Assembly (NCBI GenBank): GCA_964638005.1 | Contig: CAZWXS010000012.1 | Span: forward strand, 1 to 56,298 | DNA length: 56,298 nucleotides | Direction of reading: 5' to 3' | Origin: JAAYYM01 sp964638005 | Lineage (GTDB): Bacteria; Bacillota; Clostridia; Lachnospirales; Lachnospiraceae | Shown here: positions 1-7,022 of the stretch, piece by piece | Layout of the letters: each line of letters starts with the position of its first letter | How positions within the stretch are numbered: the first letter of the stretch is position 1 | Program-made: the position numbers and the translations under genes | Notes under the pieces: generated by a model | Seen by the model: only the letters and a program-made list of their open reading frames with translations | The model's database searches: none | Told to the model about the DNA's origin: nothing

Positions 1-65
1 ATGTACACGAGTTGCTTTGCAACTCGGCAGTGGAAGATGTACACGAGTTGCTTTGCAACTCGGCA
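1..65. repeat. Two copies of a 36-bp hairpin repeat
   Basis: A 29-bp sequence at 1-29 recurs exactly at 37-65, separated by 7 bp, so the period is 36 bp. Each copy contains a perfect 8-bp inverted repeat, CGAGTTGC-TTT-GCAACTCG. The left end is cut by the window, so more copies may lie upstream. The array sits just ahead of the ahcY leader. The 7-bp separator is far too short for CRISPR spacers. Function unknown. Confidence 0.8.
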
Positions 66-168
66 CATGATAACGATGAAAGGTGACCGACCATCGTAAT
101 AAAAATTCGGCTAAATAGTGGTTCCGCAGGAACCGGAACATGAAACTTTGAAACCGGAGGAAAGAAAC
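66..168 (+). promoter_or_regulatory. ahcY 5' leader with several small hairpins
   Basis: The stretch before ahcY holds ACGATG (73-78) that can pair with CATCGT (92-97), a perfect GGTTCC-GCA-GGAACC hairpin (120-134), and two CCGG blocks (133-136 and 154-157), the second touching the GGAGG ribosome binding site (156-160). Pairing of the CCGG blocks would partly hide the ribosome binding site. This is compatible with a translational control element, but I do not recognise a known SAM or SAH riboswitch consensus. Low confidence. Confidence 0.3.
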
Positions 169-1416
169 ATGAGTAGTGAGATCAGAGACATCAATTTAGC
201 CGAGTCAGGTGAAAGAAAGATTGAATGGGTCAAGAGAAATTGTGACTTGCTTAGAACTTTGGAGAAGGAATTCTCAGAGACAAAACCATTTGCAGGTAAG
301 AAAGTAGCCCTTTCCGTGCATTTGGAAGCAAAGACAGCATACTTATGCAAGGTGCTGGCAGCAGGCGGAGCAGATATGTATATTACAGGCTCCAACCCAT
401 TATCAACACAGGACGATGTAGCAGCAGCCCTTGTAGCAGCAGGTCTGGAAGTGCATGCATGGTATGACTGCACACCCGAAGAATACAACACACATATCCG
501 CAATGTATTAAAGGTAGGTCCGAATATCATCATTGATGACGGCGGAGACCTTGTCAATATGATGCACACAGAATTCGTAGATTTGATTCCAAATGTGATC
601 GGCGGATGCGAAGAGACCACAACAGGTATTTTAAGATTGGAAGCAATGAACAGGGACAAGACTTTAAAATTCCCTATGGTAAAAGTAAATAATGCAGACT
701 GCAAGCATTTCTTTGATAATCGTTATGGTACAGGTCAGTCCGTGTGGGATGGCATCAACAGAACAACAAACTTAATCGTAGCAGGCAAAATGGTCGTAGT
801 AGCAGGTTACGGCTGGTGTGGCAAAGGTGTTGCTATGAGAGCTAAAGGCCTCGGCGCACGTGTAATCGTAACAGAAATCGATCCCGTAAAAGCAATTGAA
901 GCAGTCATGGATGGCTTTGATGTTATGCCAATGAACGAAGCGGCCAAAGTAGGAGACTTCTTCGTAACCGTAACAGGCTGTGACAAAGTCATCGATGCAG
1001 AAGATTTTGCAGTTATGAAGGACGGAGCCATCCTCTGCAACGCAGGACACTTCGACTGCGAAATCGACATGGCAGGTCTCCGCAAGATTGCAGTAGAGAC
1101 TCGCGAAATGCGCAAGAACATCATGGGCTACAAACTCCCCACCGGTCAGTGGATCTTCATCCTAGCCGAAGGCCGCTTGGTAAATCTTGCAGCCGGAGAC
1201 GGACACCCCGCTGAAATCATGGACATGAGCTTCGCCATCCAGGCTCTCAGCGCCAAATATCTTGTAGAGCATGCTAATGAATTAACAGAGAAATTAATTG
1301 ATGTTCCAAGAATAGTAGACAACGATGTTGCTGTTCGTAAGTTAGCTTTCTTAGGTAAACACATAGACACCCTAACCGCCGAACAAGAAAAATACTTGAA
1401 TAGTTCCGCAGTATAA
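169..1416 (+). CDS. ahcY: Adenosylhomocysteinase (S-adenosylhomocysteine hydrolase)
   Basis: Hydrolyses S-adenosylhomocysteine to adenosine and homocysteine in the cytoplasm, relieving product inhibition of methyltransferases. The 415-residue protein has the NAD-binding motif GYGWCGKG, the family block TEIDPVKAIEA, the CNAGHFDCEID block and the C-terminal AAGDGHPAEIMD block. Its length fits the shorter prokaryotic forms that lack the insertion seen in many bacterial and eukaryotic enzymes. The frame is open from 118, but ATG 169 is chosen because GGAGG lies 8 bases upstream. A strong terminator follows at 1445. It converges with prs. Known from family: tight NAD cofactor, tetrameric enzyme. 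Confidence 0.95.
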   Translation: MSSEIRDINLAESGERKIEWVKRNCDLLRTLEKEFSETKPFAGKKVALSVHLEAKTAYLCKVLAAGGADMYITGSNPLSTQDDVAAALVAAGLEVHAWYDCTPEEYNTHIRNVLKVGPNIIIDDGGDLVNMMHTEFVDLIPNVIGGCEETTTGILRLEAMNRDKTLKFPMVKVNNADCKHFFDNRYGTGQSVWDGINRTTNLIVAGKMVVVAGYGWCGKGVAMRAKGLGARVIVTEIDPVKAIEAVMDGFDVMPMNEAAKVGDFFVTVTGCDKVIDAEDFAVMKDGAILCNAGHFDCEIDMAGLRKIAVETREMRKNIMGYKLPTGQWIFILAEGRLVNLAAGDGHPAEIMDMSFAIQALSAKYLVEHANELTEKLIDVPRIVDNDVAVRKLAFLGKHIDTLTAEQEKYLNSSAV

Positions 1417-1444
1417 TTCCAATAAAACATCAATAGAACAGAAG

Positions 1445-1492
1445 CAACCAGACATAATCGATATCTCATTAAGATTATATCTGGTTGTTTTT
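1445..1492 (+). terminator. Rho-independent terminator of ahcY
   Basis: CAACCAGA-C-ATAATC pairs with GATTAT-A-TCTGGTTG (15 positions with one C-A mismatch), followed by a T-rich run (TTTTTCTTC). It lies 28 bp after the ahcY stop codon. Confidence 0.8.
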
Positions 1493-1528
1493 CTTCTTTC
1501 ATCCCTCACATCAGGTTGAGAGAAAGTC

Positions 1529-1683
1529 AGCAAAGCAGGCAGTGTAGCCTGTGTGAAACGAGGTAAAGCCAAAGGAGTCTGAAGACATAAAAAAACATGG
1601 AAGCCAATCTTCCATGTTTTTTTGCTTATGGCTGAAGAGGACGACGCCTCGAGTTGAATACAGGCTACACTGCCTGTTTTGCG
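1529..1683. repeat. 155-bp long inverted-repeat element enclosing a bidirectional terminator
   Basis: A 24-bp arm at 1529-1552 is matched by its reverse complement at 1660-1683 (22 of 24 positions). Further short arms nest inside (CGAGG near 1559 with CCTCG near 1647; AGCCA near 1567 with TGGCT near 1630). At the centre is a perfect 14-bp hairpin (1589-1602 with 1610-1623) bordered by seven As on the left and seven Ts on the right, so it can terminate both ahcY and the converging prs transcript. Alternatives are a small inverted-repeat mobile element (MITE-like) or a rod-shaped noncoding RNA. Confidence 0.6.
1589..1623. terminator. Bidirectional terminator between ahcY and prs
   Basis: The hairpin AAAAAAACATGGAA / TTCCATGTTTTTTT has a 7-base loop. 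It works as a stem plus T-run on either strand, and it sits between two converging genes. Confidence 0.8.
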
Positions 1684-1701
1684 TCCGTCATTCTATCAAT
1701 C

Positions 1702-2916
1702 CTACAATCCACCCTTATCCACATGCGCCGCATTTACCTCATGATTCTTATAAGCTGCTACCAACGTCTGAATCCTCTCACTCGGATTCAACAGATCACT
1801 GATCGAAGCATCATGATTCAAAGTATCAATCAAATAAGCAATATACTTGCTCATATCACAGTTAATATAATAAGGTCTTTCCAACAGTTCCGGAGTCTGG
1901 TATACCAGATTCGTTGTCAGAACCTTATCAATAATTCCGGTTTCATAAGCCAGATCAAATTTCTTCAAGCCATTCGTAAAGAGCCCAAACGTAGAAGCAA
2001 TAAAGATACGTCCAGCATTTCTTTGCTTCAACTGTCTTGCAACATCCAGAACACTTTCACCCGAAGAAATCATATCATCAATAACCAACACATCCTTACC
2101 CTCAATAGAACTTCCGAGAAACTCATGAGAGATAATTGGATTATGTCCGTTTACGATCTTTGTATAATCCCTTCTCTTATAGAACATACCCATATCAAGG
2201 CCAAGTACATTTGCGATATAGATTGCACGGCTCATGCCGCCCTCATCAGGGCTGACCACCATCATATGATCCGCATCCAGTGTCAGGTCCGACACTGTCC
2301 TAAGCAGCCCCTTGATAAACTGATAAGCAGGCTGTACTGTTTCAAATCCATGCAGAGGAATAGCATTTTGCACACGAGCATCATGCGCATCAAAGGTAAT
2401 GATATTATCAACACCCATATGCACCAGTTCCTGTAATGCGATTGCACAGTCCAATGACTCTCTGGCACTTCTCTTATGCTGTCTGCTCTCATAAAGAAAA
2501 GGCATGATTACCGTAATCCTTCTGGCTTTGCCACCTACGGCTGCAATCACACGCTTCAGATCCTGATAATGATCATCCGGAGACATATGATTCTCATGTC
2601 CGCATAGAGAATAGGTTAAACTGTAGTTGCCTACATCTACAAGCAGATATAAGTCAGAGCCACGAACGGATTCGTTAATGATACCTTTTGCCTCGCCGGT
2701 TCCGAATCTGGAAACCTTGGCATCTAAAATGTAAGTACTTCTCTGATAGCCCGAAAAAGCCAAGCTGGATTTGTGTTCATTTTCTCTTTCGGTTCTCCAA
2801 TCCACCAGATACTGATCGATTTTCTCTCCGAGTGCCTTGCAGCCCTCAAGAGGAATCATACCCAGAGAACCCACGGGAATGGTTTCAAGATTACGCTTTT
2901 CTTCGCGTTTTGGCAT
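1702..2916 (-). CDS. prs: Ribose-phosphate pyrophosphokinase
   Basis: Makes phosphoribosyl pyrophosphate from ribose 5-phosphate and ATP, the precursor of purines, pyrimidines, NAD, histidine and tryptophan. The 404-residue protein carries the block RITVIMPFLYESRQHKRS, the region DNIITFDAHDARVQNAIP, and the PRPP-binding loop VLVIDDMISSGES near residue 280. It is longer than the roughly 315-residue classical enzyme and matches the extended form I associate with Clostridia. The frame extends to a GTG at 2928, but ATG 2916 has the ribosome binding site GTGAGGA in front of it and is preferred. It is the last gene of a dnaD-dnaI-prs run; only 22 bp separate it from dnaI. Confidence 0.92.
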   Translation of the reverse strand: MPKREEKRNLETIPVGSLGMIPLEGCKALGEKIDQYLVDWRTERENEHKSSLAFSGYQRSTYILDAKVSRFGTGEAKGIINESVRGSDLYLLVDVGNYSLTYSLCGHENHMSPDDHYQDLKRVIAAVGGKARRITVIMPFLYESRQHKRSARESLDCAIALQELVHMGVDNIITFDAHDARVQNAIPLHGFETVQPAYQFIKGLLRTVSDLTLDADHMMVVSPDEGGMSRAIYIANVLGLDMGMFYKRRDYTKIVNGHNPIISHEFLGSSIEGKDVLVIDDMISSGESVLDVARQLKQRNAGRIFIASTFGLFTNGLKKFDLAYETGIIDKVLTTNLVYQTPELLERPYYINCDMSKYIAYLIDTLNHDASISDLLNPSERIQTLVAAYKNHEVNAAHVDKGGL

Positions 2917-2938
2917 AAATGTCCTCACTTTCCGATAA

Positions 2939-3928
2939 TCATACCTGGTTGTTCTGATTACCGACTTTGTTAAATTTTTTCTTTAACCGGATATCCTCGA
3001 CTTCAAACTTGAATATCTGATAATATCCGGAGATTCTCGAAAAGGTTCTTTCAGAATATTGTTTTGATATATTCTCAAGCGAAAGATTGGTCGAAATAAT
3101 CGTCGATTTCTTTCTGAGATTTCTTTCGTTTAATATTAAAAACAACTGTGAGGAGACAAAAGAATTTGTTGTTTCCGTCCCCAAATCGTCAATGATGAGC
3201 AAATCGCAATCAAAGATATGCTCATAAACATTTTTGATTTCTTCCGACACGTCATAAGAATGAAACGTTTTCTTTGCCAATGCATCAAATAATTGAAATG
3301 CTGTAAAATAAATGACAGAATGACCGCTTTCGATTAACTCTTTTGCGATACAGTTCGTCAGATAAGTCTTACCGACGCCGACATTCCCATAGAAAAAGAG
3401 GTTATGATAATCCGAATCAAAGGTATCGATGAAATGTCTGCATTCATCCACAATTCTCCTCATAAGCGCCGCTTCGGTCTGATTATAATACGCATAAGAG
3501 AAATTGTCAAAGTTCTCTTCATTCAATACGTCCTCGATATTGGACTGTGCATACAAGAGACGAATAATCGCCTGCTTGAAGCAATGGCATTTCTTTCCGT
3601 TCACATATCCGGTATCCTTGCAATCGGGACAGTTATAGATAGGAGACAGATAATCAAGCGGGAAGCCGTATTCATTTAGCAATAACTTCTTCCGCCCGGT
3701 CAACTTTGTGAGTTCTTCTCGCATTTCGCTCAGTGCTTTCTCGTCACCTGACACGTATCTTTTTCCATGTTCCAAAGCTAATTTGGAAATAGTGGAATCA
3801 ATATCTTTATATTCGGGAATGAGTTCATATACTTCGTCTCGATGTTCCTCTAACAAATGCCTGTTCTGCATTTGCACATTCTCATAATCTCTGAAAATAA
3901 TATCATACTGTGTATTCGTGAGTGCCAT
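2939..3928 (-). CDS. dnaI: Primosomal helicase-loader ATPase, DnaI/DnaC type
   Basis: Loads the replicative helicase onto DNA during initiation or restart. This 329-residue AAA+ ATPase has an N-terminal helical part (about 1-100), a short Cys/His cluster (CPDCKDTGYVNGKKCHC) that could bind zinc, Walker A GNVGVGKT near residue 180, Walker B LLIIDDLGTE near 235, and the sensor block STNLS near 280. The ribosome binding site GGGAGATAAG precedes ATG 3928. It follows dnaD directly (19 bp), as expected for a primosome operon. The Cys cluster between the helicase-binding region and the ATPase core resembles the zinc-binding domain of DnaI. Confidence 0.9.
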   Translation of the reverse strand: MALTNTQYDIIFRDYENVQMQNRHLLEEHRDEVYELIPEYKDIDSTISKLALEHGKRYVSGDEKALSEMREELTKLTGRKKLLLNEYGFPLDYLSPIYNCPDCKDTGYVNGKKCHCFKQAIIRLLYAQSNIEDVLNEENFDNFSYAYYNQTEAALMRRIVDECRHFIDTFDSDYHNLFFYGNVGVGKTYLTNCIAKELIESGHSVIYFTAFQLFDALAKKTFHSYDVSEEIKNVYEHIFDCDLLIIDDLGTETTNSFVSSQLFLILNERNLRKKSTIISTNLSLENISKQYSERTFSRISGYYQIFKFEVEDIRLKKKFNKVGNQNNQV

Positions 3929-3947
3929 AACTTATCTCCCTAAACAA

Positions 3948-5027
3948 TCAGTTGCTGAGAATCTCCTTTTCCAATTCAGAAAAATCATAGGAGCGTTGGT
4001 TGAAGTTGTTGAACTTGTTGCCGACTCCCACAGAGGAAGCGTTGCTGTCTTTTGCGTTTGAGGCAGCAGAAGCCTGAGCCTTGGTGCTTTTAAATTTATC
4101 ATCCAGAGCCTGTATGTCGGAGTAATGTCTGACGTTGCTCTGTTTCCAGCTTTTCAGGATAGAATCTACATATTCGAAACTGGACTTGTGAGTGGATTTC
4201 ATGGTTCGGTTACATGCTTCAATGATGATGGGAGTATCAAAGCCATATACATCAATCCATTTTTTGATAAAGACCATTTCCGGTTCCACGGGATTTCGAC
4301 CTGAGAGACCGAGTGCTTTTAAGATCTCATATATTTCCTTGCGGTACATGCCGACATTTTCTTTTGCCTCGTCCACTGTGGTGATGCCGCTTTCGGCCCA
4401 TGCCAGTGCAACTGTTTCCATATATCGCATACTCTTCTTTTTATTATTGACACAATATTCAATTAAATACTCAATCAACTCCGCCGAGAATCCAAGAGAG
4501 TCATACATATAAAGTAGTGACGAAATCTCAGTACTGCTGAGCGTCTTGCCTATGTACTGTTCTGCAATGAAGAGGAGCTGAGAAATATCCTCTTTACTCT
4601 TAAAGGCCGCCAGTTTATCAATGGAATAGTTTGGCTTAGCCGGCATCTGGAAGATGTTGTCCTTTTGCAGCAGGACGGGCTTTTCAACCAGTACTGCAAC
4701 AGGAGCATCGGAAGCGGCAGGTTTCTGACTGGAATTGAGATCATGGATGCGGATGCCTGCCAGGTTCTTGGAAGCATCAAAATCCAATGAGAGAATCTTG
4801 TTCTTTTCCCAATATTTCAAGGCACGAATGACATCTTTTTCCGTATAGTTAAAACAATCGGCAATGATGGATACCGAAATCGGACTGTTTGCAGACATAC
4901 ACCTTAACAGATACAGATAAATCTTAATCTGTGCATCGTTCGCATCCTTCATATATTCATCGATAAACTTGTTGGATACAAGCGTTGCGTCTATGTTGCA
5001 ATCACTGTATAGTGTTATTTCACCCAT
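3948..5027 (-). CDS. dnaD: DnaD-domain primosome protein
   Basis: Replication initiation or restart protein of the DnaD/DnaB family that remodels DNA and helps DnaI load the helicase. The 359-residue protein has an N-terminal winged-helix region (about 1-95, including SVSIIADCFNYTEKDVIRAL) and two DnaD-type helical modules (about 135-205 and 225-300, the latter containing RKEIYEILKALGLSGR and FDTPIIIEACNRTMK), followed by a low-complexity Ala/Ser tail. The frame is open back to 5123, but ATG 5027 has AGGTGAG at the right distance, and a predicted promoter (TATAAT, plus-strand 5126-5131) would start transcription below the longer start. The upstream DnaA boxes suggest control by DnaA. Confidence 0.88.
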   Translation of the reverse strand: MGEITLYSDCNIDATLVSNKFIDEYMKDANDAQIKIYLYLLRCMSANSPISVSIIADCFNYTEKDVIRALKYWEKNKILSLDFDASKNLAGIRIHDLNSSQKPAASDAPVAVLVEKPVLLQKDNIFQMPAKPNYSIDKLAAFKSKEDISQLLFIAEQYIGKTLSSTEISSLLYMYDSLGFSAELIEYLIEYCVNNKKKSMRYMETVALAWAESGITTVDEAKENVGMYRKEIYEILKALGLSGRNPVEPEMVFIKKWIDVYGFDTPIIIEACNRTMKSTHKSSFEYVDSILKSWKQSNVRHYSDIQALDDKFKSTKAQASAASNAKDSNASSVGVGNKFNNFNQRSYDFSELEKEILSN

Positions 5028-5125
5028 TATCTCACCTATTCTAATATTCGTATTATGACGGAACACAATATCATAACCGAAAGCCCTCTCAAAAGCTTGC
5101 CTGAGTCTTACCTCAAGCACCATGA

Positions 5126-5154
5126 ATTATAGCACACCCTTTCTGAAAATGGAA
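5126..5154 (-). promoter_or_regulatory. Predicted sigma-A promoter for dnaD-dnaI-prs
   Basis: Read on the minus strand: TTCCAT (-35, plus-strand 5149-5154), a 17-bp spacer, then a perfect TATAAT (-10, 5126-5131). The -35 box is weak. Predicted start near 5119, giving a leader of about 90 nt before the DnaD ATG at 5027. Confidence 0.5.
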
Positions 5155-5200
5155 CCTTTATTTTGCCCGGAAATCCAGTAAAAATGCGGCTTTCAAGAAA

Positions 5201-5227
5201 TGTGGACAATGTGGATAATGTGGACAG
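5201..5227 (+). promoter_or_regulatory. Three tandem DnaA-box-like 9-mers
   Basis: Three contiguous 9-mers, TGTGGACAA, TGTGGATAA and TGTGGACAG, fill 5201-5227 without spacing. The middle one is an exact reverse complement of the DnaA box TTATCCACA; the others differ by one or two bases. They lie about 80-110 bp upstream of the predicted dnaD start of transcription. Confidence 0.7.
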
Positions 5228-5315
5228 AAAACTATATGATAATTATGTTCTTGGGTCAAGCCCGTACAGTTGGTGGAAAGTTCGAAAAAAGAGTAAATGA
5301 TTATGTAAATTCAAA

Positions 5316-5369
5316 ATCCACATGATTTTTTCGAAATTTCTTAAAAAATCATGTGGATAATGTGGACAA
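5316..5369. promoter_or_regulatory. 16-bp perfect inverted repeat with two further DnaA boxes
   Basis: ATCCACATGATTTTTT (5316-5331) and AAAAAATCATGTGGAT (5343-5358) are perfect inverted repeats around an 11-base loop. The right arm runs into TGTGGATAA (5352-5360, a perfect DnaA box) and TGTGGACAA (5361-5369), which ends 2 bp before the murC stop codon. The whole 5028-5370 gap is AT-rich and holds no gene; this element and the tandem boxes are its notable content. The hairpin could also act as the murC terminator. Confidence 0.65.
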
Positions 5370-5370
5370 A

Positions 5371-6750
5371 TTATTTACCAAGCAGACTTTCGCCGACTTT
5401 TACGATATCTCCGGCTCCCATAGTTATCAACAGGTCTCCGTGAATACAATTTTCTAATAAAAAGTTTTCAATTTCGTCAAAAGAGGGAAAATAATATGCA
5501 TCTGTACCGAGTTCTTGAATTTCATGCTGTAAATCTTCGGAACTGATGCCGAGAGTGTCTGTCTCTCTTGCAGCATAGATATCAGCGAGGACGACCTTGT
5601 CGGCAAGGGACAATGCTTTTGCAAAATCTTTCATAAACGCTTTGGTTCGAGTATAGGTATGAGGCTGAAATACGCACCATGCCGTTTTGTGAGGATAATT
5701 TTGTACTGCGGACAAGGTTGCTTTTATTTCGGTAGGATGATGGGCATAGTCATCAATAATGGTAACACCGCCGATCTCTCCTTTATATTCGAATCTTCTG
5801 TCTGTTCCGGAGAAAGTCATGAGAGCCTTCTTGACTGCCGCGGTGTCAATGGACAACAAGTCGGCGAGGGCGATGGCGGCAAGTGCATTTGCAACATTGT
5901 GTTCACCGGGCACATGTAGAGAAATCGTATCTGTCGTCACTCCGTTTTGAATCAAATCAAAGGTTGGACATGCGTCTTCACGATATACAATATTTGTTGC
6001 ACTATAGTCGGCATTTTCATGCAGACCAAAGGTTAGGACGCGGCACGACAGTCCTTGTGTGATCTCCTCATAATGCTCGATATCTGCATTAATGATAAGC
6101 GTGCCGTCATCAGGAAGAAGTTCGGCAAACTTGTAAAAAGAACTGCGTATATCATGTATATCCTTAAAGAAATCAAGATGATCTTCTTCTATATTTAATA
6201 TGATACCAATCTTGGGGAAAAAGCTTAAAAAACTATTTGTATATTCACAGGCTTCCGTGACAAACAATCCGGATTGCCCAATGCGGAAATTGCCGTTGAT
6301 TGCCTTCAAGATACCGCCGACAGAGAGTGTCGGATCCATGCTGCCTTCCAGCAGAATCTGCGATACCATGGAAGTTGTGGTGGTTTTGCCGTGTGTTCCG
6401 GATATCGCGATCGGGGTATCATAATTGGTCATGATCTGTCCGAGAAGCTCGGCTCTGGTCAGTTTTGGAAGGTTGCGTTTTATGACTTCTGCATATTCGG
6501 GATTATCCGCATGTATTGCTGCGGTATAAACGACCAAATCCAAATCATCCTGAATATTTGAGGCTCTTTGTCCATAGAATATTTTAGCTCCCTTTTTTTC
6601 GAGATTCTCTGTAAGCTCGGAGCATTTGTTGTCGGAGCCGGATATCCGGAATCCCTCCTGAAGGAGCAGTTCGGCCAGCCCGCTCATGCTGATGCCGCCG
6701 ATGCCGATAAAATGTATATGGATAGGCTTCTTGAAATTGATCTGATACAT
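5371..6750 (-). CDS. murC: UDP-N-acetylmuramate--L-alanine ligase
   Basis: ATP-dependent cytoplasmic ligase that adds L-alanine to UDP-MurNAc, the first amino acid step of peptidoglycan stem-peptide synthesis. The 459-residue protein shows the N-terminal UDP-binding motif FIGIGGISMSG, the Mur ligase P-loop ISGTHGKTTTTSM near residue 110, the block EACEYTNSFL, and the DYAHHPTEI motif near 340. The start at 6750 is chosen for AAAGGA upstream; the frame is open to an ATG at 6780 that lacks a ribosome binding site. It is divergently arranged with glgC, sharing a 270-bp AT-rich intergenic region, and reads toward the DnaA-box cluster. Confidence 0.95.
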   Translation of the reverse strand: MYQINFKKPIHIHFIGIGGISMSGLAELLLQEGFRISGSDNKCSELTENLEKKGAKIFYGQRASNIQDDLDLVVYTAAIHADNPEYAEVIKRNLPKLTRAELLGQIMTNYDTPIAISGTHGKTTTTSMVSQILLEGSMDPTLSVGGILKAINGNFRIGQSGLFVTEACEYTNSFLSFFPKIGIILNIEEDHLDFFKDIHDIRSSFYKFAELLPDDGTLIINADIEHYEEITQGLSCRVLTFGLHENADYSATNIVYREDACPTFDLIQNGVTTDTISLHVPGEHNVANALAAIALADLLSIDTAAVKKALMTFSGTDRRFEYKGEIGGVTIIDDYAHHPTEIKATLSAVQNYPHKTAWCVFQPHTYTRTKAFMKDFAKALSLADKVVLADIYAARETDTLGISSEDLQHEIQELGTDAYYFPSFDEIENFLLENCIHGDLLITMGAGDIVKVGESLLGK

Positions 6751-6951
6751 ATATGGTGTTCCTTTCGTTCCTATATTCATATAGTATTAAAGCAGAGATT
6801 TTCTGCTCATATGATAGAGTATACCATTCTTATAAAAAAAACAACAGAAAATTCATAATACGAAATATGTACAAATGTATGCATAAATATACCATATTTG
6901 GCTAAATTGTAACAAAATGAACGAAAAATGGACAAATTATTGTAAAAATTG

Positions 6952-6980
6952 TTCACCTTGAGAGGAAAGTATGGTATACT
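6952..6980 (+). promoter_or_regulatory. Predicted promoter of glgC-glgD
   Basis: TTCACC (6952-6957), 17-bp spacer, TATACT (6975-6980) preceded by TG one base upstream, which makes an extended -10. A GAGGTGAT ribosome binding site follows before ATG 7023. The rest of the murC-glgC gap is AT-rich without an obvious gene. Confidence 0.6.
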
Positions 6981-7022
6981 AAAAAAGTGCAATACACAAA
7001 ATAATAGTTCAGAGGTGATGGC

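Noticed and set aside
1..65. CRISPR-like repeat array
   Set aside because: The separator is 7 bp and only two copies are seen; CRISPR spacers are about 30 bp or longer.
118..168. Longer ahcY start at GTG 118
   Set aside because: No ribosome binding site, whereas ATG 169 has GGAGG; the added residues would be encoded by the hairpin-rich leader.
1654..2436. Plus-strand ORF of 260 codons opposite prs
   Set aside because: It lies antisense to most of prs, has no ribosome binding site or domain, and looks like codon-bias shadow.
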